The notes under the pieces: model-generated
Database searches by the model: none
The model's input: only the letters and a program-made list of their open reading frames with translations
Told to the model about the DNA's origin: nothing
Translations under genes and position numbers: made by a program
Part shown: piece after piece, positions 48,101 through 53,637 of the stretch
How the letters are laid out: every line of letters begins with the position of its first letter
How positions within the stretch are numbered: position 1 is the stretch's first letter
Assembly: GCA_950097015.1 (NCBI GenBank)
Contig: CATNEN010000001.1
Coordinates: forward strand, 22,869,501 to 22,933,500
Direction: 5' to 3'
DNA: 64,000 bases
From: Macrostomum hystrix
Lineage: Eukaryota > Platyhelminthes > Macrostomidae

Positions 48101-50087
48101 GACAGGTGAGAAGAAGACACCAGGATAGACAGGTGAGAAGAAGACAACAAGGTAGACAGGTGAGAAGAAGACAACAAGGTAGACAGGTGAGAAGAAGACA
48201 CCAGGATAGACAGGTGAGAAGAAGACAACAAGGTAGACAGGTGAGAAGAAGACACCAGGATAGACAGGTGAGAAGAAGACACCAGGATAGACAGGTGAGA
48301 AGAAGACAACAAGGTAGACAGGTGAGAAGAAGACAACAAGGTAGACAGGTGAGAAGAAGACAACAAGGTAGACAGGTGAGAAGAAGACACCAGGATAGAC
48401 AGGTGAGAAGAAGACAACAAGGTAGACAGGTGAGAAGAAGACACCAGAATAGACAGGTGAGAAGAAGACAACAAGGTAGACAGGTGAGAAGAAGACACCA
48501 GGATAGACAGGTGAGAAGAAGACAACAAGGTAGACAGGTGAGAAGAAGACAACAAGGTAGACAGGTGAGAAGAAGACAACAAGGTAGACAGGTGAGAAGT
48601 AGACACCAGGATAGACAGGTGAGAAGTAGACACCAGGATAGACAGGTGAGAAGAAGACAACAAGGTAGACAGGTGAGAAGAAGACAACAAGGTAGACAGG
48701 TGAGAAGAAGACAACAAGGTAGACAGGTGAGAAGTAGACACCAGGATAGACAGGTGAGAAGTAGACACCAGGATAGACAGGTGAGAAGAAGACAACAAGG
48801 TAGACAGGTGAGAAGAAGACAACAAGGTAGACAGGTGAGAAGAAGACAACAAGGTAGACAGGTGAGAAGTAGGCACCAGGATAGACAGGTGAGAAGTAGA
48901 CACCAGGATAGACAGGTGAGAAGAAGACAACAAGGTAGACAGGTGAGAAGTAGACACCAGGATACACAGGTGAGAAGTAGACACCAGGATAGACAGGTGA
49001 GAAGAAGACAACAAGGTAGACAGGTGAGAAGAAGACAACAAGGTAGACAGGTGAGAAGAAGACAACAAGGTAGACAGGTGAGAAGAAGACAACAAGGTAG
49101 ACAGGTGAGAAGTAGACAACAAGGTAGACAGGTGAGAAGTAGACAACAAGGTAGACAGATGAGAAGAAGACAACAAGGTAGACAGGTGAGAAGTAGACAC
49201 CAGGATAGACAGGTGAGAAGTAGACACCAGGATAGACAGGTGAGAAGTAGACAACAAGGTAGACAGGTGAGAAGTAGACACCAGGATACACAGGTGAGAA
49301 GTAGACACCAGGATAGACAGGTGAGAAGAAGACAACAAGGTAGACAGGTGAGAAGAAGACAACAAGGTAGACAGGTGAGAAGTAGACACCAGGATAGACA
49401 GGTGAGAAGAATACAACAAGGTAGACAGGTGAGAAGAAGACACCAGGATAGACAGGTGAGAAGAAGACACCAGGATAGACAGGTGAGAAGAAGACAACAA
49501 GGTAGACAGGTGAGAAGAAGACAACAAGGTAGACAGGTGAGAAGTAGACACCAGGATAGACAGGTGAGAAGAAGACAACAAGGTAGACAGGTGAGAAGAA
49601 GACACCAGGATAGACAGGTGAGAAGAAGACACCAGGATAGACAGGTGAGAAGAAGACAACAAGGTAGACAGGTGAGAAGAAGACAACAAGGTAGACAGGT
49701 GAGAAGAAGACAACAAGGTAGACAGGTGAGAAGAAGACACCAGGATAGACAGGTGAGAAGAAGACAACAAGGTAGACAGGTGAGAAGAAGACACCAGAAT
49801 AGACAGGTGAGAAGAAGACAACAAGGTAGACAGGTGAGAAGAAGACACCAGGATAGACAGGTGAGAAGAAGACAACAAGGTAGACAGGTGAGAAGAAGAC
49901 AACAAGGTAGACAGGTGAGAAGAAGACAACAAGGTAGACAGGTGAGAAGTAGACACGAAGGTAGCCAAGCCGCAATGCCAGCAATCGCAAACTTTCAGAA
50001 GTGGCAGAGCGGCACAATGTAAACAAGATTTTGCGCAGCGCTCGCGATCTCGTCAATCAGCTGATTGAACTGGTGGAAAATCAATAA
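25426..50087 (+). CDS. SGSM: small G protein signalling modulator (RUN-TBC RabGAP), complete, 15 coding exons
   Basis: Exons: 25426-25705, 27589-27969, 30252-30403, 32525-32617, 34665-34860, 35954-36317, 38466-38736, 38912-39421, 42858-43311, 43880-43918, 44340-44419, 45181-45330, 45513-45810, 46223-46390, 49999-50087. The sum is 3,525 nt with every exon phase compatible, giving 1,174 residues, close to vertebrate SGSM1 (about 1,150). Order: RUN domain (about 40-240), a PH-like Rab-binding region split over exons 5-8, and a TBC domain starting VWPLLLG at residue 750. The TBC is interrupted by a Gln/Ser-rich insert and resumes at 941. The catalytic pair is present: I954-D957-R960 in IDKDVMR and Q995 in GYIQG. 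In vertebrates SGSM1/2 bind Rab9A and stimulate GTP hydrolysis by Rab32/33/36-type GTPases in endosome-Golgi traffic; that role here is inferred. I cannot choose between SGSM1 and SGSM2. Exons 4 and 10 are the least certain. Confidence 0.93.
25735..26760 (+). repeat. SGSM intron 1: 26-bp minisatellite
   Basis: About 39 copies in three sub-blocks. An early GCCATGGGATCTGGGTAGG type runs to 25,830, a homogeneous AGCAGGGATTATTCCAAGGG type spans 25,890-26,140, and a mixed GGTAGGGATTCTTCAATGGG / TTTGACGGGATCTGGGG type spans 26,150-26,740. The array starts about 30 bases after the exon 1 donor. Confidence 0.95.
27010..27475 (+). repeat. SGSM intron 1: 19-bp minisatellite
   Basis: About 24 copies of AATGGGATCAGAATCCTCA with CTGAA variants. 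It shares the GGGATC core with the array just upstream but has a different period, so it is an independent expansion. Confidence 0.93.
27589..27969 (+). CDS. SGSM: SGSM exon 2: core of RUN domain
   Basis: After the acceptor CGATTGCAG it encodes [13 protein letters not shown], then a Gly/Ser-rich loop, then [20 protein letters not shown] and [12 protein letters not shown], the hallmark end of the SGSM RUN domain. The RUN domain is an all-helical module that binds Rap and related small GTPases in this family. The donor CTG CTC G|GTGAGT is canonical. An array begins about 15 bases into the following intron. Confidence 0.95.
27985..28850 (+). repeat. SGSM intron 2: 25-28-bp minisatellite
   Basis: About 32 copies built from CAGATCCCAATCTCTAATCC plus CCATTCT, CCATGTCT or CAAGTCT. 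Each unit contains CTAAT, a pyrimidine-rich stretch and then CAG, resembling a branch point and 3' splice site. The reverse complement resembles the intron 1 unit. Confidence 0.94.
28851..29467 (+). other. SGSM intron 2 unique segment with inverted repeat
   Basis: No repeat or exon is supported. A 14-bp perfect inverted repeat, GAAATGAATACCTG at 29,136-29,149 and CAGGTATTCATTTC at 29,207-29,220, encloses a 57-base spacer and could form a stem-loop. Confidence 0.6.
29468..29696 (+). repeat. SGSM intron 2: 14-bp (2 x 7) minisatellite
   Basis: About 16 nearly perfect copies of AGATCCCAGATCCA, itself a duplicated 7-mer. The high homogeneity suggests recent expansion. Confidence 0.96.
29697..30155 (+). 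repeat. SGSM intron 2: 21-bp minisatellite
   Basis: About 21 copies of TAGATCCCATTTCTAATGTC-type sequence with variants (CAAAGATCGCATTTCTACTG and others). It directly follows the 14-bp array and shares its AGATCCCA core. The array ends about 100 bases before exon 3. Confidence 0.94.
30252..30403 (+). CDS. SGSM: SGSM exon 3: end of RUN domain and conserved linker
   Basis: It encodes [18 protein letters not shown] then [15 protein letters not shown], nearly identical to vertebrate SGSM1/2. Acceptor TTTTCCACAG, donor AAG|GTGAGC. Confidence 0.96.
30790..31350 (+). repeat. SGSM intron 3: 20-bp minisatellite
   Basis: About 26 copies of GAGTAGGGAATAGCTCATTT, with GTGTCGGGAA and GAGTCGTGAATTG variants near both ends. 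Confidence 0.95.
31815..32415 (+). repeat. SGSM intron 3: 15-bp minisatellite
   Basis: About 40 copies of GGACCTGGATACCTG, ending in CTGGGTACCAGG. A block with GGATCTGGATACTTG and CTGTATACC recurs twice, about 300 bases apart, showing an internal duplication. The array lies about 110 bases before exon 4. Confidence 0.96.
32525..32617 (+). CDS. SGSM: SGSM exon 4: optional 93-nt exon
   Basis: It follows a good acceptor (TTCTCTCGCAG) and ends at a weak donor (GAG|GTTTGA). The 31 codons are in phase 0 at both ends, so inclusion or skipping both keep the frame. The peptide ([20 protein letters not shown]...) resembles a segment of SGSM2-type proteins in length and position, but I cannot confirm conservation. 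It may be a cassette exon. Confidence 0.6.
32785..33965 (+). repeat. SGSM intron 4: 38-bp minisatellite
   Basis: About 31 copies of a unit made of GAATGGATTGCTAATCTATT followed by (G/A)CACTAGATAATGGAATA. The main variants are TTGCAC/TTACAC and TAATGG/TGATGG. Confidence 0.96.
34325..34632 (+). repeat. SGSM intron 4: 20-bp minisatellite next to exon 5
   Basis: Fifteen copies of CTCCTGTCTAACAGGTGACA with TCTTG, CTTCTG and GGAGACA variants. Each unit contains a pyrimidine-rich run, CTAAC, and AACAG|GTGA, so an acceptor-like AG abuts a donor-like GTGA. The array ends 33 bases before the exon 5 acceptor. Confidence 0.96.
34665..34860 (+). CDS. SGSM: SGSM exon 5: start of the Rab-binding PH-like region
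   Basis: It encodes [15 protein letters not shown], then [20 protein letters not shown] and [11 protein letters not shown], all aligned with vertebrate SGSM (DYVESLHQNSR.TLLYGKNNV and GYLSLHQ). The acceptor AACCGCAG lies 33 bases after the end of the 20-bp minisatellite. The donor is AGCG|GTGAGT. Confidence 0.95.
34937..35166 (-). mobile_element. SINE family A copy in SGSM intron 5
   Basis: On the minus strand a tRNA-like head with a B box (GGGGGTTCGATTCC) is followed by the central block (TTGCTTCAGTTCACCCAGCT), the GTCCATGGACTGAAC block and the CCTTCAGATGCGCCGCGCAA block. This is the same order as the other family-A copies. It is truncated before the ATT-rich tail. Confidence 0.85.
35635..35905 (+). 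repeat. SGSM intron 5: 15-16-bp minisatellite
   Basis: About 17 copies of ATAATTACCTACTGGG with a 14-15-base CTGGATAATTACC variant in the middle. It ends about 50 bases before exon 6. Confidence 0.95.
35954..36317 (+). CDS. SGSM: SGSM exon 6: PH-like strand plus Gly/Gln/Pro-rich insert
   Basis: It begins with [11 protein letters not shown] (vertebrate VMTLKWTPNQLM). It then carries a poly-Gly run, a Gln run (R-Q5-P), a Pro run and a second Gly run before ending SEVYD. The insert is GC-rich and probably disordered. Acceptor CGAGGGCAG; donor ATGACAC|GTGAGT. The intronic CT-rich array starts only about 10 bases later. Confidence 0.9.
36325..37325 (+). repeat. SGSM intron 6: 15-bp polypyrimidine minisatellite
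   Basis: About 66 copies of CTACTTCTCTCCCAC / CTACTTCTCTCCCCT. The coding strand is nearly pure pyrimidine for 1 kb. It starts within about 10 bases of the exon 6 donor. Both strands carry long low-complexity open frames because of the 15-bp period. Confidence 0.97.
37326..38223 (+). other. SGSM intron 6 unique segment
   Basis: AT-rich intronic sequence with no recognisable repeat, RNA gene or exon; it runs from the array to the SINE before exon 7. Confidence 0.5.
38224..38444 (+). mobile_element. SINE family A copy ending just before SGSM exon 7
   Basis: Plus-strand copy. It has a tRNA-like head with an A-box-like TTGGTCAGAGCATCGG and a perfect B box GGTTCGATTCC near 38,270. The central block follows (AGCAAGACACTTAACTCTGC, then TTCACCCAGCTG), then a C-run, GTCCATGGACTGGAC and GTACGCAGCCTTCA. 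It breaks off about 20 bases before the exon 7 acceptor. The head cannot fold as a full tRNA acceptor stem, so it is not a tRNA gene. Confidence 0.88.
38466..38736 (+). CDS. SGSM: SGSM exon 7: core of PH-like Rab-binding domain
   Basis: Read with the split codon it begins [20 protein letters not shown] and continues [21 protein letters not shown] and [17 protein letters not shown], matching vertebrate SGSM closely. The acceptor CTACCCGCAG sits about 20 bases after a SINE, whose 3' end contributes part of the pyrimidine-rich tract. Donor AAG|GTGAGA. Confidence 0.95.
38751..38826 (+). mobile_element. SINE family B fragment in SGSM intron 7
   Basis: It contains TTGAGGGCCAACCT, GAGAGTGTACACTGCCTGAC and GATGAGAATG, matching the middle of the full copy at 42,470. 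It fills much of a 175-bp intron. Confidence 0.7.
38912..39421 (+). CDS. SGSM: SGSM exon 8: end of PH-like region, poly-Gln, and TBC approach
   Basis: It encodes [13 protein letters not shown]..., then [15 protein letters not shown], ten consecutive Gln (residues 645-654), [20 protein letters not shown], and the [14 protein letters not shown] segment that opens the TBC domain. Vertebrate SGSM has [19 protein letters not shown] and IYYGGIQPEIRK at these places. The donor AAG|GTTGGT is weak. Confidence 0.95.
39440..39990 (+). repeat. SGSM intron 8: about 22-bp G-rich minisatellite
   Basis: About 25 copies of GGGATTGGGATTCTGGTAGG plus AT or CC; the period drifts from 19 to 22. The GGG runs are dense enough for G-quadruplex potential on the coding strand. 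CTG|GTAGGAT resembles a 5' splice site. Confidence 0.94.
39991..40689 (+). other. SGSM intron 8 unique segment
   Basis: No gene or repeat is recognised between the two intron 8 arrays. Confidence 0.5.
40690..41765 (+). repeat. SGSM intron 8: polypurine 19-22-bp minisatellite
   Basis: About 50 copies of GAGAGGAGAGATGGGAGAA with a GAGAAGAGAG insertion variant. A block of about 490 bases recurs (GGGGCAATAGAGGAGAG at about 40,883 and about 41,374), showing internal duplication. Over 1 kb of almost pure purine lies on the coding strand. Confidence 0.96.
41766..42345 (+). other. SGSM intron 8 unique segment 2
   Basis: AT-rich intronic sequence with no supported feature. Confidence 0.5.
42346..42413 (-). 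mobile_element. tRNA-like SINE head
   Basis: The minus strand reads GGCAGCGAGTGGTTAGTGCT, then GGTCGGGGGTTCGAATCTCAG, with A-box and B-box spacing typical of tRNA-derived SINEs. Only the head is present. No acceptor stem forms, so I do not call it a tRNA gene. Confidence 0.65.
42470..42832 (+). mobile_element. SINE family B, near full length, ending just before SGSM exon 9
   Basis: It has a tRNA-like head (AGTGGCAGAGCGGG and GAGCTCGATTTC boxes), then CTTGGGGGCTTGTC, GAGGGCCAACCT, CACTGCCTGACGATGGG, CTCAGGAGTCAGCGAAATGG, GCTGGCTGCGGGTCTGGTGT, GCCATTGCCCACAGCCCTCC and an ATTATTATTATT tail. The reverse complement of 53,330-53,637 matches it end to end, which defines the family. The tail ends about 25 bases before the exon 9 acceptor. 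Confidence 0.88.
42858..43311 (+). CDS. SGSM: SGSM exon 9: TBC N-terminal part and disordered insert
   Basis: It starts [17 protein letters not shown] (vertebrate VWPFLLGHYQFGMTETER), then a helical stretch ending in a Gln/Ser-rich disordered insert ([12 protein letters not shown] and on). This insert within the TBC domain is typical of SGSM proteins. The open frame extends 150 bases upstream of the acceptor GCCGCAG, but that part is a SINE, not coding. Donor CCAG|GTGAGC. Confidence 0.93.
43515..43775 (+). repeat. SGSM intron 9: 45-bp minisatellite
   Basis: Six copies spaced 45 bases, each with GAAGGCGGCTCCTTTGATCT and TTATCGTTGAATATTG parts. It keeps an open frame of 107 codons that is not a gene. 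Confidence 0.95.
43880..43918 (+). CDS. SGSM: SGSM exon 10: candidate 39-nt microexon
   Basis: It lies between AAAATTTCAG and GTAGCC, encodes 13 residues ([13 protein letters not shown] with split ends) and keeps the frame whether included or skipped. There is no conservation to lean on. Its case rests on the good acceptor, phase match and length. Confidence 0.45.
44340..44419 (+). CDS. SGSM: SGSM exon 11: Ser-rich linker
   Basis: It encodes [20 protein letters not shown]...VYS, a low-complexity linker that joins in frame to PELIELI in the next exon, mirroring vertebrate GVTYSPELLDL. Acceptor TTCTGAGCAG, donor TCT|GTGAGT. Confidence 0.85.
44515..44960 (+). repeat. SGSM intron 11: 16-bp minisatellite
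   Basis: About 28 copies of CACTTCCCATAAATCC, with CCAGAAATCC and CATATATCTAACTTC variants. The right half alternates two variants to form a 32-bp higher-order unit. Confidence 0.94.
45181..45330 (+). CDS. SGSM: SGSM exon 12: TBC catalytic arginine motif
   Basis: It encodes [39 protein letters not shown] and [18 protein letters not shown] is the IxxDxxR motif whose arginine (R960) acts as the GAP arginine finger. Acceptor AACATCGCAG, donor GAG|GTAGGA. Confidence 0.97.
45391..45418 (+). repeat. SGSM intron 12: short 9-bp tandem repeat
   Basis: Four copies of GAAAATT/ATTGAAAAT in a 182-bp intron. Confidence 0.8.
45513..45810 (+). CDS. SGSM: SGSM exon 13: TBC glutamine finger and core
   Basis: It encodes [20 protein letters not shown], where Q995 is the TBC glutamine finger, followed by the [13 protein letters not shown] and [14 protein letters not shown] segments of the family. 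The donor GAG|GTCAGA is weak. Confidence 0.97.
45820..46160 (+). repeat. SGSM intron 13: about 23-bp minisatellite
   Basis: About 14 copies of CCCCTTCAGTGATCCTCTCT plus GAT, with a CGGCAGATC variant. Units carry TCTCTGATCCCCTTCAG, an acceptor-like sequence, upstream of the true exon 14 acceptor. The array begins within about 15 bases of the weak exon 13 donor. Confidence 0.92.
46223..46390 (+). CDS. SGSM: SGSM exon 14: TBC C-terminal part
   Basis: After the acceptor CTTATGCAG it encodes [19 protein letters not shown] and [13 protein letters not shown], near-identical to vertebrate SGSM. The donor AATG|GTGAGC opens the intron that holds the 27-bp array of donor-like motifs. Confidence 0.97.
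46420..49965 (+). repeat. SGSM intron 14: 27-bp minisatellite with donor-like core
   Basis: About 130 copies of two unit types sharing AGACAGGTGAGAAG, followed by either AAGACAACAAGGT or TAGACACCAGGAT. The order of the types is itself repeated: for example the rare GTAGGCACC variant occurs at 47,141 and 48,869, exactly 64 units (1,728 bases) apart. Nearly every unit carries CAGGTGAG. All frames remain open on both strands, which produces open frames above 1,100 codons that are artefacts. Confidence 0.97.
49999..50087 (+). CDS. SGSM: SGSM exon 15: C-terminus and stop
   Basis: It encodes [20 protein letters not shown] and ends LIELVENQ plus TAA; vertebrate SGSM1 ends EMAERHNTKQVLKLARDLVY...LIENK. 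The acceptor ACTTTCAG lies about 35 bases after the last minisatellite copy. This exon is out of frame with the long array open frame that overlaps it. Confidence 0.95.
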
Positions 50088-51200
50088 TAACTACAAGTAA
50101 AATAATCTATATATTATTTTAAATAATATATTCGCGAATTTTATTGTTTTTTTGTCGGCCCTCTGTAGTTTGATTGCTTATTAATCAATTTTTTTAGCTT
50201 TTTAGAAAACGAGATTTTCTGTTGAATTAATTATTTCATAAATGTTTCCATAATTCCAGGATATATAGTTTAGCTTTGTTTAATCAATTTAATCGATTCA
50301 GGGCAATTAAAAATATATTTAATTTATTAAAGAGTTTTTCCCGTAAAATTAATCAAGTCTTGAAATTTGTTTTACTGGCAATTCAAACAAGTTTTTTGTC
50401 TATTTTCCTTTTTTGTTTTATTTTGGTTGGGTTACGCAATGATGTGTCCGTAAAAAACAATCTGGTTACTTTTTTGCTCTTAAAATACTTTCATCTGAAA
50501 GAGTATTAACCAAATTGATTCGAGAAAGAAACGTTTTTTTCTGAAATTTTAGATTATTTAGTTCTTGTCTATGAATTTCTGGAAAGCAAAAAACAATTAA
50601 TTAAAAACTGACGGATTTCTTTGAAAGTCTTTACACTTTCTTAGAAGTTAGCAAATTTTCAGAAAAATCCATGAAATTCCTCTAAATGTCAAAAATTGAC
50701 GAATTTCCTTTGAAATCGTCGACTTTTCTTAGAAATCGTCGACTTCTTAGAAACCACCAACTTTTCTTTAAAACCGTCGAGTTTTGTTTTAAAATCCGTT
50801 TACAGTCGATAAAATCGCAAAATTTCCGGATATTCAACATAAATTTGATTAATTCTTTGTTATCTCGTGTTTATTAGAATCGGTGTGGATTATTAAAAGT
50901 CTCGTTGCGCTGCAGTATTCCAAAAAACATCCTCAAAATGTTATTCTACGGCGAACCTGTGAGGCAAGTTGTGAAACTGTACTCTTCATCAACTGCGTCT
51001 GTCTGTTGTATAGCAGCTAATTTTGTATTCAGTCTCGCCGCATATTGTTATATTTCAATATTGTCTCGTGAAATGGCATTTAATCCCGTGACTCGCGTTG
51101 TTAAATTGATGAGTCTGTTATTTGTGATCTAATATTTTTGTTGTCCTAAAAATCACAAATAAAAATCCTGCTTTATAAAGTGTGTTGTATTGGCCTTAAT
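50088..51200 (+). other. presumed SGSM 3' UTR
   Basis: AT-rich sequence from the stop codon to a poly(A) signal at 51,158-51,163, followed by a GT-rich AAGTGTGTTGTATTGG. It contains a short imperfect repeat of the type AAATCGTCGACTTTTCTTAG at 50,700-50,790. A 75-codon open frame near its end (50,905-51,132) has no recognisable domain. Confidence 0.5.
51158..51163 (+). promoter_or_regulatory. candidate SGSM poly(A) signal
   Basis: AATAAA lies about 1.07 kb after the SGSM stop, with a GT-rich element about 20 bases downstream, the usual arrangement for cleavage and polyadenylation. Confidence 0.5.
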
Positions 51201-51604
51201 TAAAAGCCTATTAAACAAGAAAATAAACACAGCAATTAATTTGGTGTCACACACAGCGGCCTGTGAAGCAATAGTCACAGATGATTTAGTACACATCTGC
51301 TATTTGTGTTAGCAAACAATGATTGTCGTCCGTTTTTTTAATTTTATTTGTGTCCTTACTAGCACTTAAGAAGGTATTCCTGCATATTAGTAAATTAGGC
51401 TTCAATAAAATCAATTTATGAGAGCATATTTTGTTCCGTAGTTTGTATTGCTTTCCGTCAATCATTCTGGGATAACATTCTGCTATAAAAACCATTAGAG
51501 GAGTTATTGGAACCTTTTAAGTCGATAGTTTTTTTATACATTACAGTTTTGAAGTGTTTCACGAAATAAACAAACCGATATAACACAAAAATAAGTATAT
51601 GATT
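51201..51604. other. AT-rich intergenic stretch
   Basis: No gene, repeat array or SINE is seen between the presumed SGSM poly(A) site and the next minisatellite. Confidence 0.5.
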
Positions 51605-53310
51605 ATCCTAAAACTTTTGTAACTAGAATCGCAACAATATTCGTAGTTAGAATCGCATCAAGAGTCGTAGCTATAGAATCGCAACAATATTCGTAGCTAG
51701 AATCGCATCAAGAGTCGTAGCTAGAATCGCATCAAGAGTCGTAGCTATAGAATCGCAGCAAGAGTCGTAGCTAGAATCGCATCAAGAGTCGTAGCTATGG
51801 AATCGCAGCAAGAGTCGTAGCTAGAATCACATCAAGAGTCGTAGCTATGGAATCGCATCAAGAGTCGTAGCTTTAGAATCGCAGCAAGAGTCGTAGCTAG
51901 AATCACATCAAGAGTCGTAGCTATAGAATCGCAGCAAGAGTCGTAGCTATGGAATCGCAGCAAGTCGTAGCTAGAGTCGCATCAAGGGTCGTAGCTATGG
52001 AATCGCATCAAGAGTCGTAGATATAGAATCGCAGCAAGAGTCGTAGCTATGGAATCGCATCAGGAGTCGTAGCTATGGAATCGCATCAAGAGTCGTAGCT
52101 ATAGAATCGCATCAAGAGTCGTAGCTATAGAATCGCAGCAAGAGTCGTAGCTAGAATCGCATCAAGAGTCGTAGCTATGGAATCGCAGCAAGAGTCGTAG
52201 CTAGAATCATATCAAGAGTCGTAGCTATAGAATCGCAGCAAGAGTCGTAGCTATGGAATCGCAGCAAGAGTCGTAGCTAGAATCGCAGCAAGAGTCGTAG
52301 CTATGGAATCGCATCAAGAGTCGTAGCTATAGAATCGCATCAAGAGTCGTAGCTATAGAATCGCATCAAGAGTCGTAGCTATAGAATCGCAGCAAGAGTC
52401 GTAGCTATAGAATCGCATCAAGAGTCGTAGCTAGAATCGCATCAAGAGTCGTAGCTATGGAATCGCATCAAGAGTCGTAGCTAGAATCACATTAAGAGTC
52501 GTAGCTTTAGAATCGCAGCAAGAGTCGTAGCTATGGAATCGCAGCAAGAGTCGTAGCTAGAATCGCAGCAAGAGTCGTAGCTATGGAATCGCATCAAGAG
52601 TCGTAGCTTTAGAATCGCAGCAAGAGTCGTAGCTAGAATCACATCAAGAGTCGTAGCTATAGAATCGCAGCAAGAGTCGTAGCTATGGAATCGCATCAAG
52701 AGTCGTAGCTATAGAATCGCATCAAGAGTCGTAGCTATGGAATCGCATCAAGAGTCCTAGATATAGAATCGCAGCAAGAGTCGTAGCTATGGAATCGCAT
52801 CAAGAGTCGTAGCTATGGAATCGCATCAAGAGTCGTAGCTATAGAATCGCATCAAGAGTCGTAGCTATAGAATCGCAGCAAGAGTCGTAGCTATGGAATC
52901 GCAGCAAGTCGTAGCTAGAGTCGCATCAAGGGTCGTAGCTAGAGTCACATCAAGGGTCGTAGCTATGGAATCGCATCAAGAGTCGTAGATATAGAATCGC
53001 AGCAAGAGTCGTAGCTATGGAATCGCATCAAGAGTCGTAGCTATGGAATCGCATCAAGAGTCGTAGCTATAGAATCGCATCAAGAGTCGTAGCTATAGAA
53101 TCGCAGCAAGAGTCGTAGCTACAGAATCGCAGCAAGAGTCGTAGCTATAGAATCGCAGCAAGAGTCGTAGCTAGAATCGCATCAAGGGTCGTAGCTATGG
53201 AATCGCAGCAAGAGTCGTAGCTACAGAATCGCAGCAAGAGTCGTAGCTATGGAATCGCAGCAAGAGTCGTAGCTAGAATCGTATCAAGGGTCGTAGTTAT
53301 AGAATCCTCT
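51605..53310 (+). repeat. intergenic 24-26-bp minisatellite
   Basis: About 66 copies of AGAGTCGTAGCTA + TAGAATCGCA(G/T)CA, or the shorter AGAGTCGTAGCTAGAATCGC form. Blocks recur: the CAGCAAGTCGTAGCTAGAGTC variant occurs near 51,957 and 52,909. It is the only large array between the two main genes. Confidence 0.95.
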
Positions 53311-53329
53311 AATCGTTGAATCGTGGAAT

Positions 53330-53637
53330 CATAAAAATATAATAATAATCGCAGGAGGGCTGCGGGCAATGGCACATCATCCGGTGTCATCCGGTGTCAC
53401 TAGACCCGCAGCCAGCTAGGAGACAATTCTGCGAATTTCTGCCACAAACTCACTGGTGTGTACATCTGCCCGGACTTTCTCCTCGTCAGGTTAGTCCTCG
53501 AGGGCGTAAGTTACACGACAAGCCCCCAAGCCTTCTGTCCGTGGCTGCGCCTCAAATGAATGTGGCCTCGCCGCAGAATCGAGCTCAGGGACCTTGGTGC
53601 GAGAGGCAAACGCGTTAACCGCTCTGCTACTCACCCA
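53330..53637 (-). mobile_element. SINE family B, near full length
   Basis: The minus strand runs from a tRNA-like head (GTAGCAGAGCGGTTAACGCG, GAGCTCGATTC box) through GGCTTGGGGGCTTGTC and CTGGCTGCGGGTCTAGTG to GCCATTGCCCGCAGCCCTCC and an ATTATTATTAT tail. It contains a short extra duplication of GACACCGGAT near its 3' end. It aligns over its whole length with the copy at 42,470. Confidence 0.87.

Noticed and set aside
46195-50056. Open frames above 1,100 codons on both strands
   Set aside because: They come from the 27-bp intron 14 array, are simultaneously open in several frames, and overlap SGSM exon 15 out of frame.
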